From positions 1 to 24,936 of the IMG/VR virus record IMGVR_UViG_3300034812_000267: a stretch of DNA of 24,936 nucleotides; one strand, given 5' to 3'. Made by a program: the position numbers and the translations under genes. Positions 15,580-22,878 of this stretch are shown piece by piece. The notes beneath the pieces were generated by a model that did no database searches, had not been told where the DNA came from, and saw only the letters and a program-made list of their open reading frames with translations. Position 1 is the stretch's first letter, and every line of letters begins with the position of its first letter. The DNA comes from a virus.

Positions 15580-16011
15580 TCAGCAATTCCAAGCTCTTAG
15601 TGATTTGTTGATTCTGCTATCTGGATCAGATGCAGTTTTTTTAGATGTTAATTTTTTCTTCATTCCTTTCATTCTAGCGCAAAACGATGAGCGACGGGGA
15701 TTTCCAACCTTCTTGCTTGGTGCTTTAAGGTCGCTTCCTGGATTTTCTCTCTCGTAAGACTTTCTTCCTTTTTCGTTGAGACCACCTGACTTGGATTTCC
15801 CTGCTTTCCTTGTCCAGGCTGCTGCTTCCTGTGTGAGTTCAAAACTTTCTTTGGCAGTCCTCGCCGCCTTTTTGAAAGCATCCTTTGCTGGGTAATCTGA
15901 CTCTCCAGGACGTGCAGGACGCTCTCCTCGTTTCCGCTTTGCGTGTATATTTGCGTAGAGACCACGCTTAGCTTCAGCTAATTCTCTAAACTCTCTAAAA
16001 TTTTTCATCAT
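15580..16011 (-). CDS. DUF6321-like basic protein
   Basis: This 143-residue, strongly basic protein has two recognisable parts. The N-terminal GLYANIHAKRKRGERPARPG (about residues 17-36) is a motif that recurs in phage and bacterial small proteins. The C-terminal part (about 66-143) fits DUF6321 as I remember it: AWTRKAGKSKSGGLNEKGRK, then a NPGSDLKAP segment, RRSSFCARMKGMKKKL, and the ending SDPDSRINKSLRAWNC. The charge suggests DNA binding. Its place directly after gp16 suggests a role linked to packaging, but the function is unknown. Two adjacent ATG codons begin the frame. A late promoter core at 16034-16041 lies just upstream, formed from the last codons of gp16. Confidence 0.75.
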   Translation of the reverse strand: MMKNFREFRELAEAKRGLYANIHAKRKRGERPARPGESDYPAKDAFKKAARTAKESFELTQEAAAWTRKAGKSKSGGLNEKGRKSYERENPGSDLKAPSKKVGNPRRSSFCARMKGMKKKLTSKKTASDPDSRINKSLRAWNC

Positions 16012-16032
16012 AAACGACGAGGGTTTACCCTA

Positions 16033-16443
16033 TTATTTATCATTTCCCATCTGTTTAAGCATCTTTTGTAGTTCTGCTGTACTACCTACAAACATTGCAT
16101 TATTAGTTACAGTTGTTGGACCTTTCTTCTCTTCATCTAGGTCTTTCATTTTCTTCTGTAAATCTACTAGTTTATCGGATATATCAGCGACGTTTTTAAT
16201 GAGGTTGCCTGCGACCTCATACGCTCTAGGATGGTCCGAATTCTGTGCTACGTCTAAAATACCATTAATCGCTTCTTGACCCTTCTCTATGAGGTTATAG
16301 AGTTGTCCTCTAGTGTACTCATAGTCATTCTCTACATCCTTATCTGTTTTTGCTTTTTTAATGTCAACAACAGTTTCCTCTGCTTTCTCGATTGCAGATT
16401 CGATATTAAATGTTTTATCTAAATTTTCAAATGTATCAGACAT
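16033..16443 (-). CDS. 16: Terminase small subunit gp16
   Basis: I place the start at the ATG at 16443-16441, giving 136 residues beginning MSDTFENLDKTFNIE; it lies one base beyond the gp15 stop. The open frame extends upstream into gp15 but that extension is antisense-free overlap with no family resemblance. The protein is mostly helical, with a central region (KAKTDKDVENDYEYTRGQLY, then NLIEKGQEAINGIL) and a coiled coil at about 90-113 (LIKNVADISDKLVDLQKKMK). This is the pattern of T4 gp16 and its marine relatives (T4 gp16 is 164 residues). It forms rings that recognise DNA and regulate gp17. The last codons GAT AAA TAA make up the next late promoter core. Confidence 0.85.
   Translation of the reverse strand: MSDTFENLDKTFNIESAIEKAEETVVDIKKAKTDKDVENDYEYTRGQLYNLIEKGQEAINGILDVAQNSDHPRAYEVAGNLIKNVADISDKLVDLQKKMKDLDEEKKGPTTVTNNAMFVGSTAELQKMLKQMGNDK
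16034..16041 (-). promoter_or_regulatory. Late promoter core (GATAAATA) before the DUF6321-like gene
   Basis: Seven of eight bases match. It is built from the final codons of gp16 (GAT AAA TAA) and lies 23 bases before the ATG of the basic protein, at the head of the three-gene insert between gp16 and gp17. Confidence 0.55.
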
Positions 16444-16444
16444 A

Positions 16445-17500
16445 TCAATAATCAGTCCAGTTTTCATTAAATCCGAAGTTATCATCTGGTTCGACAAACG
16501 CATCATCAAGTGTATTGATGACAGAGAATGATTGAGATCCAGAACCAACAGAAGTGATATCTAGTGCATAACCACGGGTAGCATTATATTTTGTACCAGA
16601 AACTCTGAAGTTATCATTATCTATTTTGATAATATAATACTCTTTCCCATCTACTAATCCACCTGGTGCAGATCCACCCGTTCCAACTCTTAATGTAACA
16701 AAATCATTAGTTACATATCCATGATTTGCTAATGTAAATGTATTACTATTAATATTGACAGAGGTAACTGCAGTTCCATCATTATTATAATCTTCAGTTG
16801 CTTTTGGTGTAGCACTGTATCTTACATATCTAGCACCCTTATCAATTGCTGCACCAATATCAACATTAACGGTTCTGATGACATCTGTTGTAGCAACAGG
16901 ACCGTATAGATAAGTTTTAGCAGTAAATGTAAGTGTGTGAATTAGTGATCTCCTCGTTCTAAAATCACCCTCATAATCATCTTGCATACTTACATTATTT
17001 AAAATAATAGGTACGTCTTTAGTTTCTTTTGTCAACTCTACCAGTTTAATACTAATATTAAACATGGGTTGAAAATAAGGCAAAATCTGTTCTAAAATTT
17101 GAACAGAATCATTATTGTTTTTACTAATAATATTTAATTCAAAATCTAAATTGTATGGTACTGGCGAGTACTGTTTATATACTGCGTCTGTAGTATCAGT
17201 TTTAGGAGAAGTGCAAATTTGTATCGGACCTAATTTTCTAGATGGATCATATGTAATACCTTGCATCTCAAATGCAATTCTAGGTAAAGTAATCTGAGTT
17301 TCTGAACGACCATCTAATTGTGGTTCAGCTTCAATTCTCGCCAAGAATTTTTCTCTTGGTCCATATGAAAGAGGAATCTTTTGAGTCTGGACAACATTAC
17401 CAGCACTATCAGTTCTTCTCAGTTCAATATTATTGAACAGAGTTCCAAATCCTACAATTGTTTTACGTATAATTTCGTGATAAAAATGTGTTCCTAACAT
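16445..17500 (-). CDS. 15: Tail sheath terminator (proximal sheath stabiliser) gp15 with inserted module
   Basis: This 351-residue protein starts MLGTHFYHEIIRKTIVGFGT and continues FNNIELRR, IPLSYGPREKFLAR and LPRIAFEMQGITYDPSRK, which is typical of the T4 gp15 family. The core runs to about residue 240 (DYEGDFRTRRSLIHTLTFTA, then KTYLYGP and a degenerate PKATEDYN). Residues about 243-329 are an inserted beta-rich module (NTFTLANHGYVTNDFVTL, GGLVDGKEYYIIKI, FRVSGTKYNA), after which the family's acidic C-terminus resumes (EPDDNFGFNENWTDY). T4 gp15 is 272 residues, so the insert accounts for the extra length. It caps the tail tube and sheath and joins the tail to the neck. Start and gp14 stop overlap as TAATG. 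Confidence 0.92.
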   Translation of the reverse strand: MLGTHFYHEIIRKTIVGFGTLFNNIELRRTDSAGNVVQTQKIPLSYGPREKFLARIEAEPQLDGRSETQITLPRIAFEMQGITYDPSRKLGPIQICTSPKTDTTDAVYKQYSPVPYNLDFELNIISKNNNDSVQILEQILPYFQPMFNISIKLVELTKETKDVPIILNNVSMQDDYEGDFRTRRSLIHTLTFTAKTYLYGPVATTDVIRTVNVDIGAAIDKGARYVRYSATPKATEDYNNDGTAVTSVNINSNTFTLANHGYVTNDFVTLRVGTGGSAPGGLVDGKEYYIIKIDNDNFRVSGTKYNATRGYALDITSVGSGSQSFSVINTLDDAFVEPDDNFGFNENWTDY

Positions 17501-18825
17501 TAAAAGACTCCTTGATTACCATATTCTCCGAAAGGATTACCCTCGGTCCAGTCTATAATACTGTCTCCTTCAGTTTCAAAGAATAGATTCTCTGCTTCAG
17601 GTTCGTTCTCATTCTCAATCGAACTAAACGTATTTATCGTCCATTCAGCTCCACTAGTTAGTCCAACTAATGTGTCATTATCTGTAAAAGAACCGACAAT
17701 ATCGGTTACTTCTAATTCTTTATTTGTAGTATCAAATCTAACTACTTTAGCAGTTGCCTCATCTGGTGATGCTTGTATAGTTACAGTTGGTTCTGATGTA
17801 TACCCAGAACCAGTTGCAGTAAGATTAACTCCAGATACTTGACCCACAGAATTTATAGTAGCAACTGCAGTAGCTCCAGTTCCTCCCCCACCACTGATAG
17901 TAACTGTTGGTGCGGAAGTATATTTAGCACCATTATCGTGTAATATTATTGACGAAATTTGATCAAAAGTTTTTACAGCTACTGCTTTCGCAGTATTTGA
18001 CTGAGATTTAACTGTTTCACCAGTCTTGAAATTACCTTTAGCAGCAATTAAAGCAGTGACTGAAGCACCACTTCCGCTTCCGATTACACTAACAGGAGGT
18101 GCAGATGTATAACCAAGACCTGGTTCAATAACATTTACTGATGTCACTGCACCACTAGTAAGACTTACTGTAGCAGATGCTCCTGTTCCAGTTCCACCTA
18201 TAGTAACTGTAGTTCCAGATCCATATCCAGTACCACCAGAGGTAACAACAAAGTCTTTGATACCGTCCGTAATTTTAAATGTTGTGGTGTAACCAGTGAT
18301 TCTTGTGAGATTATCAATTTCAGGAACACCAGTCTCTAATCTCTCATTAGAGAATTCCATCAACTCAGCAACTAGACCATAGGTTTGAATTCCATCTAAT
18401 TGTCTGAATGGTTTTTCGTGTTCTACAAATTTAATTTGGAATAATTGATCCGTAAGTGGTAAGTAAATTGCATCACCTTCATTAGGTCTGAAAGATGACA
18501 CTAGATTGTTTGAAGATGAAATCAAATCTTCCCATCTTCTCTTTGAAATTATAAACGTTGCTTCATCAGCAATTCTTACACCAAATTTTGTTAATAAAGC
18601 TCCATCTCCTTCAAATCCTTCGTAATTAGAGATGTACATCTCAATCATATAATTTTCATCAAACTTGGAAAGAACGTCTTCTGTAAATAGGTCATCCTTA
18701 TTTACAATTTCTCTTGGTAGATAATAAACGTCATGACCATAAATCTTCAAAGATTCTATAATTAGATCTTCGTAAAGTCTTTGTTCTGATCTGGTTCCAC
18801 CAGAGAAGTAAACATTTTTTGCCAT
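17500..18825 (-). CDS. 14: Neck protein gp14 with a four-repeat Gly-rich insertion
   Basis: This 441-residue protein begins with the gp14 signature (FSGGTRSEQRLYEDLIIESL, then YGHDVYYLPR and ISKRRWEDLI) and ends with the family's C-terminus (EGDSIIDWTEGNPFGEYGNQ, then GVF). T4 gp14 is 256 residues. The difference is an insertion at about residues 187-362 made of four units of the pattern SGxGYTSxPTVTIxGxGxGAxA, at about 192-221, 230-262, 292-322 and 330-360. gp13 and gp14 form the neck collar that seals the packaged head and connects the tail. AGGA precedes the start, which follows the gp13 TGA stop by one base. The insert is probably displayed on the collar, by inference. Confidence 0.93.
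   Translation of the reverse strand: MAKNVYFSGGTRSEQRLYEDLIIESLKIYGHDVYYLPREIVNKDDLFTEDVLSKFDENYMIEMYISNYEGFEGDGALLTKFGVRIADEATFIISKRRWEDLISSSNNLVSSFRPNEGDAIYLPLTDQLFQIKFVEHEKPFRQLDGIQTYGLVAELMEFSNERLETGVPEIDNLTRITGYTTTFKITDGIKDFVVTSGGTGYGSGTTVTIGGTGTGASATVSLTSGAVTSVNVIEPGLGYTSAPPVSVIGSGSGASVTALIAAKGNFKTGETVKSQSNTAKAVAVKTFDQISSIILHDNGAKYTSAPTVTISGGGGTGATAVATINSVGQVSGVNLTATGSGYTSEPTVTIQASPDEATAKVVRFDTTNKELEVTDIVGSFTDNDTLVGLTSGAEWTINTFSSIENENEPEAENLFFETEGDSIIDWTEGNPFGEYGNQGVF
17740..18267 (-). repeat. Four diverged Gly-rich units inside gp14
   Basis: This is the coding segment of the gp14 insertion (residues about 187-362). Four units share the protein pattern GxGYTSxPTVTIxGxGxGAxA. The DNA copies have diverged, so the repeat is seen mainly at protein level. 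Confidence 0.7.
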
Positions 18826-18826
18826 A

Positions 18827-19804
18827 TCATCCTACAAAATCAAGAGGTGGAAGTTCGTATGTACTCAACATCTTACTCTCTAGTTTTTCTAGTTCAGCAA
18901 GTGCATCATCGTAGAGTTGTCTTCCATTAAATTCAACTCCACCTGGCATTTTAATGCCAGTAAATTTTAGTAAATTTTGACCCCATTGTTTTTTAATCAA
19001 AGAAGTCAAGTATTCTTTTACAAATCTTTCATTATATATCTTAGTAAACGTAGTTGGGTCAAGAGCTCTATAACAATCAATTAATACGAAGTCATTTGCA
19101 GCAACTCTATTCCAATCTACGTCCAAATATAATCTATTCTGCGTTTTGTTATATCTAATTGGTTTTTGACCTTCTAATAAAAACTCCATCGTTGACAAGT
19201 ATTGCATTGTCATTTCTAAATTTAGAATGTCATATGCATAAAAATTATAAAAATCATTTAGGAAAAATTGATATCTAAAACCAAACATGTTATTAACATA
19301 GGTGCTTGCCATCGGCAACACACCTTGAATACCTATAATATGATCAGGTACTGTTAAATATCCCCTACCCTCCTCAAAACTCATTGTTCTGCATTTATCA
19401 GCAGTTCCAGTACCAGCACCAGGTCCGGTTGCAGTGAAAATTACACCTACAGTATTTGCAGATGCGCCAATCGCAGTAAAATCAGTAGTACCTATACTAG
19501 TAATTTTGTAACTAGTTCCATTAGCAAAGGATCCAGCAGTCACTGATGGATTATCACTGGTGTTTTGATCTTTTTTTGTGGTATCACTATTCCTAGACTT
19601 ACCGTTATCAATATCGTCTTGAGTAATTTTGTATTTTAAATATACTCGCTCGACTCCATCATAAACCCTTTCATTGAAAAGTTGAATCGTATCATCAATT
19701 AGATCTTCTACCTGATCGTCATCAACATTTATTTCAATAACTGGTTTACCTAATTTGCGGAGAGAATACTCCTTTAGTTCAGTCCTGCTGCTTGGTTTTG
19801 CCAT
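18827..19804 (-). CDS. 13: Neck protein gp13 with inserted small beta module
   Basis: This 325-residue protein begins with the gp13 signature ELKEYSLRKLGKPVIEINVD at about 9-28 and continues LYDDTI-like QVEDLIDDTIQLFNERVYDG and RVYLKYKITQDDID. After about residue 85 the family sequence is broken by an insertion of some 50 residues (SFANGTSYKITSIGTTDFTA, then a VGVIFTATG segment and GAGTGTA), and resumes at about 140 with MSFEEGRGYLTVPDHIIGIQ. The C-terminal half has NDFYNFYAYDILNLEMTM and VLIDCYRALDP. gp13 forms the neck with gp14 and stabilises the filled head. The start overlaps the previous gene by 26 bases. Confidence 0.93.
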   Translation of the reverse strand: MAKPSSRTELKEYSLRKLGKPVIEINVDDDQVEDLIDDTIQLFNERVYDGVERVYLKYKITQDDIDNGKSRNSDTTKKDQNTSDNPSVTAGSFANGTSYKITSIGTTDFTAIGASANTVGVIFTATGPGAGTGTADKCRTMSFEEGRGYLTVPDHIIGIQGVLPMASTYVNNMFGFRYQFFLNDFYNFYAYDILNLEMTMQYLSTMEFLLEGQKPIRYNKTQNRLYLDVDWNRVAANDFVLIDCYRALDPTTFTKIYNERFVKEYLTSLIKKQWGQNLLKFTGIKMPGGVEFNGRQLYDDALAELEKLESKMLSTYELPPLDFVG

Positions 19805-19988
19805 TATTTTGCTTTACTGGTGGTTCTTCATCATAATTTCCACCATCACTTGATTCATCTTGTTTCATACTCTCAATCGCGGCGGTTAGTGTCATCACAC
19901 GGGATTCAAGAATTATGTTCTGTTGTGTCAGTTGATTAATTTTATTGTTCATGACTTGCATGATATTGTTCGCTTCTTCAGGAGACAT
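19779..19988 (-). CDS. Small coiled-coil hypothetical protein
   Basis: This 69-residue protein starts MSPEEANNIMQVMNNKINQL and carries a heptad-like helix at about residues 5-45, then a Ser/Asp/Glu/Lys-rich tail. GAGGT sits five bases before the ATG. A late promoter core at 20009-20016 lies 21 bases upstream. I recall a short protein of this kind directly before gp13 in marine T4-like phages. It may form an oligomer and act with the neck or fibre proteins. The 3' end overlaps gp13 by 26 bases, which indicates coupled expression. Function is unknown. Confidence 0.75.
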   Translation of the reverse strand: MSPEEANNIMQVMNNKINQLTQQNIILESRVMTLTAAIESMKQDESSDGGNYDEEPPVKQNNGKTKQQD

Positions 19989-20008
19989 AATTACCTCATA
20001 ATTTTAAT

Positions 20009-20016
20009 TATTTATC
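20009..20016 (-). promoter_or_regulatory. Late promoter core (GATAAATA) of the neck operon
   Basis: Seven of eight bases match. It overlaps the TGA stop of the fibre gene (TGATAAATAAT) and lies 21 bases before the ATG of the small coiled-coil protein. gp13 to gp16 follow with overlaps or one-base gaps, so they form one unit. Confidence 0.62.
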
Positions 20017-22060
20017 AGTATGTGCCACCGTCCAAAGTAGTGGTCCAAACAGGAACACCAGTTGCACCATTGGTTGTCAAGATCTTATCTGATGTAGTAA
20101 TATCAGCAGAACCTGGAGTAGCAGTAGAAGTTAATCTCTTATACTGATCAAAGAATGGAACACCTTTATTGTTACCAATTTCTAGTTTTACAGTATCGAA
20201 GTATGCTTTACCAACTGTACCACTGAATACTTGTGAAGTATTCGTTGCATCTGGGATATATGTGAAGTAATAGGTTGTTGATCCACCCTCGGAAGTTCCA
20301 GACTCATCGTATCCAAAGAAACCTGTCTTGAGTCCACCGTTGTAATACTTAAATTCAATACCACGATCTTGGTTATCGTCAGCACCTTGTGTAAACGTTA
20401 GTGTTACAACTGCTTCGTTTGCACTTGCTGCAATACCACTGGTTAGGTTTGCACTAAGAGTAATAGTCTTAGTTCCAGTGTTGATAGAACTAATAGTAGT
20501 TCCATTGGGAACTGCTGCACTTCCAGAAACAACATCACCAGCATTTAGACCATCTACACTGTCAAGAACAACATTTGCTTGACCACTGTTTGCAGCTGTA
20601 GTAACAGTTTTCTCACTAATACTATCTCCCAATGTGAAGACAGGATCATTAATGGTCATCTGTGTGGAGTTGACCGTTGTTGTAGTACCAGCAACTTGGA
20701 GGTTACCACGAACAACAACATTACCACCAGCATCACCACCTGCTGGGAATGGGTCAATAGTAATAGTTTGAGCATTACTATTATCACTATAGATGGTTGA
20801 TCCAAGAATTCTTAAATCACCAAAATCAACTTCAGTAGCTGCATTACCAATGTTTAATGTAGTTGCTGCACCAAATGCATTAACTGTAGTAGCAGTTGCA
20901 TTGAATACGTTTTGAGTTGTCTCAGTACCAACTAAAGTACCAGAACGTAGTGTAGTTGTTCCAGCAGCTGCACCGATATTTAATGTAGAAGCAGCACCAA
21001 ATGCATTTACCGTTGTAGCGGTAGAGTTGAATACATTCTGTGTTGTCTGACTACCAACCAAAGTTGGATTGTTTAGAGTAAACGTACCAGTGTTAGCACC
21101 AACGTCAATCGCGGTAGCAGCACCGAATGCATTAACGGTAGTAGCGTTTGTTTCTAGTAGGTTAAATGTGGTTTGGTTGGTGGTTAAATCTCCACCATCA
21201 ATGTTTAGATCGTTATCGATATCAACATTACCAGTTCCAAGAGTAATTAACTCAGAACCATTGTTTGTGTCAATATCGATGTACTTATTAGCACCTTCTT
21301 TGACAGTGAATGCGTCTGTGGTGTCATCTTTAATATCGAAACTAGTTTCATTAACAAAAGTAATACCACCATGCATGGAGATATTACCTGTCAAATCGAT
21401 ATTGAACTTGTCAGAACCACCTACAGATAAATTAAGTAGTCTGGAGTTAGCACCAGAAGCACTATTGGTTACATCAACATCAATACCATAGAATGTTGCA
21501 CCAGCATTATTCCATGTTGCTCCAATATTTAATGCAGTGTCTGCACTACTCAATGATGGAGTTGTGATGTCTAAAGCACCAGAGAATGAGTCAACTACAA
21601 ATCTGTCAGTTGAACCATCAGTGATTTTAAATGTGTTAGTTCCTAGAGTAGCAGCACCAGCAATAATTACATCACCAGTTCCATTGGTGTCTACTGTAAG
21701 ATCACCATTTGAGTTTGTTGTGGAAATTGTATTTCCGTTTAAAGTAATATTATCTACGTTCCACTCATTAACCTTCTTAGCAGAGTCAACAATTGCTGCA
21801 GAGTTTGCAGTGATTGTTCCATGACCATGATCTAACAGGTCGGTGAAATACTTACCACCAATAATATCAATATTAGCGGCTTCACCGTTTGTCTCGGTTC
21901 CTCTACCAACAAATAGTTTACCGAAAGAAGTTACTGAAGCACTCTGTGCATCTGTGTACGTACTAGTACCTTCACCATAGGCAAGTTCACCTTGCCCAAG
22001 CGCAGAAGGTGTTGCTGTTGGGTTAGTACTAGATCTTTTGATCTTTAAAATAGTTGCCAT
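20015..22060 (-). CDS. Tail-fibre-like virion protein with 42-residue repeats
   Basis: This 681-residue protein begins LKIKRSSTNPTATPSALGQG, a start typical of marine phage fibre-like structural proteins, and is rich in Thr, Asn, Gly and Asp. Residues about 100-295 are beta-structured with repeated sets such as TDxFxVxxxxxxIDI. Residues 297-418 are three tandem copies of a 42-residue unit (TTQNVFNxTATTVNAFGAAx, then TLNIG). Residues about 497-556 form another small module (VDGLNAGDVVSGSAAVPNGT, then a TITLSAN strand), and about 564-620 hold a conserved-looking block (DRGIEFKYYNGG, KTGFFGYDESG, YIPDATNTSQVFSGT). Position before gp13 is that of T4 whisker and fibre genes. It is probably an elongated trimer used for host contact or as a neck whisker; which of the two is not clear. 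Confidence 0.82.
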   Translation of the reverse strand: MATILKIKRSSTNPTATPSALGQGELAYGEGTSTYTDAQSASVTSFGKLFVGRGTETNGEAANIDIIGGKYFTDLLDHGHGTITANSAAIVDSAKKVNEWNVDNITLNGNTISTTNSNGDLTVDTNGTGDVIIAGAATLGTNTFKITDGSTDRFVVDSFSGALDITTPSLSSADTALNIGATWNNAGATFYGIDVDVTNSASGANSRLLNLSVGGSDKFNIDLTGNISMHGGITFVNETSFDIKDDTTDAFTVKEGANKYIDIDTNNGSELITLGTGNVDIDNDLNIDGGDLTTNQTTFNLLETNATTVNAFGAATAIDVGANTGTFTLNNPTLVGSQTTQNVFNSTATTVNAFGAASTLNIGAAAGTTTLRSGTLVGTETTQNVFNATATTVNAFGAATTLNIGNAATEVDFGDLRILGSTIYSDNSNAQTITIDPFPAGGDAGGNVVVRGNLQVAGTTTTVNSTQMTINDPVFTLGDSISEKTVTTAANSGQANVVLDSVDGLNAGDVVSGSAAVPNGTTISSINTGTKTITLSANLTSGIAASANEAVVTLTFTQGADDNQDRGIEFKYYNGGLKTGFFGYDESGTSEGGSTTYYFTYIPDATNTSQVFSGTVGKAYFDTVKLEIGNNKGVPFFDQYKRLTSTATPGSADITTSDKILTTNGATGVPVWTTTLDGGTY
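20807..21172 (-). repeat. Three tandem 126-base repeats in the fibre gene
   Basis: The fibre gene contains three units with a period of 126 bases, seen at DNA level by the recurring CC(A/G)AATGCAT at 20871, 20997 and 21123. They encode residues 297-338, 339-380 and 381 to about 418. The third copy diverges after its first 25 residues. The units are in frame, so the repeat adds whole 42-residue segments to the protein. Confidence 0.88.
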
Positions 22061-22078
22061 TTTTGATACCTATGGGAA

Positions 22079-22285
22079 TTAGAAGTTACCACCGTTAATT
22101 TTAAGGCCACTCTTTTCAATCACATTTTCAGCAATCCAGGTGTTGCTTGCTGCATCATATTGTAAAAGTGCGCCATCGGTTGCATTATTAAAATTCACGT
22201 CAGATAAATTTGAAAGAGTATTAACTCCTCCAGATGTGACCTTGATTACTTGGGGTTGATTTGATACTGTAACTTTGGTGTTCAT
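22079..22285 (-). CDS. Small fibre-associated protein
   Basis: This 68-residue protein carries the motif NLSDVNFNNATDGALLQYDA followed by ASNTWIAEN at about residues 26-54, a pattern widespread in phage fibre and fibritin-like proteins, where it marks short beta repeats of a trimeric shaft. It ends KSGLKINGGNF. The start lies one base beyond the stop of the previous gene, so translation is coupled. It probably belongs to the same fibre or whisker complex as the larger fibre protein that follows. No separate function can be assigned. Confidence 0.75.
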   Translation of the reverse strand: MNTKVTVSNQPQVIKVTSGGVNTLSNLSDVNFNNATDGALLQYDAASNTWIAENVIEKSGLKINGGNF

Positions 22286-22286
22286 G

Positions 22287-22613
22287 TTACGTTGTTACTC
22301 CTGGGTTTATAGTTACTAAACCTTCTATGACTCTGGTCTTACTTCCACCAGCTGATGTAATCACAACGTCATACAAATATCTTCCCTCCGAGAGAGTTGA
22401 CGTATTAGCTGCTGTTAGAGCTAATGTTATAGTTCCAGCAGCATTTACAGAAACTGTAAATGGTGTTGATGTAGAACTATAGTATGACTTCTTAATTTTA
22501 GCCGCACCAGTGTATCCAGTTAAATCCCAAGCCGTATTGAAATCATCGAAGATTCCAATATCTGCAGAAAAATCTGCACCTTGGTCAATATAAAGATTGT
22601 GAACAGCCGCCAT
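22287..22613 (-). CDS. Small Ig-like virion protein, baseplate-type
   Basis: This 108-residue protein has the beta-sandwich pattern of baseplate upper-protein N-terminal domains: HNLYIDQGADFSADIGIFDD at about 5-24, WDLTGYTGAAKIKKSY at about 29-44, TITLALTAANTSTLSEGRYL at 61-80, then YDVVITSAGG and VIEGLVTINPG. That fold serves as a docking domain in several phages. A structural role in tail or fibre attachment is inferred from fold pattern and neighbours. Two late promoter cores lie between this gene and the one upstream, suggesting that a new transcription unit begins here. Confidence 0.72.
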   Translation of the reverse strand: MAAVHNLYIDQGADFSADIGIFDDFNTAWDLTGYTGAAKIKKSYYSSTSTPFTVSVNAAGTITLALTAANTSTLSEGRYLYDVVITSAGGSKTRVIEGLVTINPGVTT

Positions 22614-22633
22614 AGGAGTTTACCACTTGTTTT

Positions 22634-22641
22634 TATTTATA
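22634..22641 (-). promoter_or_regulatory. Late promoter core TATAAATA before the Ig-like small gene
   Basis: An exact T4 late core, 21 bases before the ATG of the 108-residue protein. It is the nearer of two cores in this gap and probably drives the three fibre-region genes. Confidence 0.7.
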
Positions 22642-22653
22642 TGATCTCCTTAA

Positions 22654-22661
22654 TATTTATC
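22654..22661 (-). promoter_or_regulatory. Second late promoter core (GATAAATA) in the same gap
   Basis: Seven of eight bases match the late core. It overlaps the stop codon of the 73-residue gene and lies 20 bases upstream of the exact TATAAATA, so the two could be used in tandem. Confidence 0.45.
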
Positions 22662-22878
22662 TATTAGTTAAACTTAAAAGGAGAGATTTTATCTCATCTA
22701 GTTCATTCTTTATATTTTTCATATCAGTTTCCATAGAATCCATTCGATCATTCTTCATCTTGCGGATTCTATAGTTATTCATATATTCTTCATAATCTTG
22801 TCTACTGTTGTTTATTACAGCAGTAGACTTTGGATCTCGTACAAGGTCTGGGTGACCATCAACTTTTAATTTATTCAT
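22657..22878 (-). CDS. Small charged coiled-coil protein
   Basis: This 73-residue protein starts MNKLKVDGHPDLVRDPKSTA, then YEEYMNNYRIRK, and ends in a charged helix with heptad-like leucines (KNIKNELDEIKSLLLSLTNR). I recall a small protein with the same VDGHPxLVRD opening in cyanophage structural clusters. It has no known function; a role in assembly or in the virion is likely from context. The ATG overlaps the TGA stop of the upstream gene (TGATG), giving coupled translation. Its stop codon TAA forms part of a late promoter core. Confidence 0.75.
   Translation of the reverse strand: MNKLKVDGHPDLVRDPKSTAVINNSRQDYEEYMNNYRIRKMKNDRMDSMETDMKNIKNELDEIKSLLLSLTNR

Noticed and set aside
16444-16548. 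N-terminal extension of gp16 into gp15
   Set aside because: The added 35 residues overlap the end of gp15 and bear no resemblance to gp16; the ATG one base after the gp15 stop fits the spacing used elsewhere in this operon.
21069-21824. Plus-strand open frames opposite the fibre gene
   Set aside because: They are shadows of a repetitive Thr/Asn-rich gene, with no independent support.
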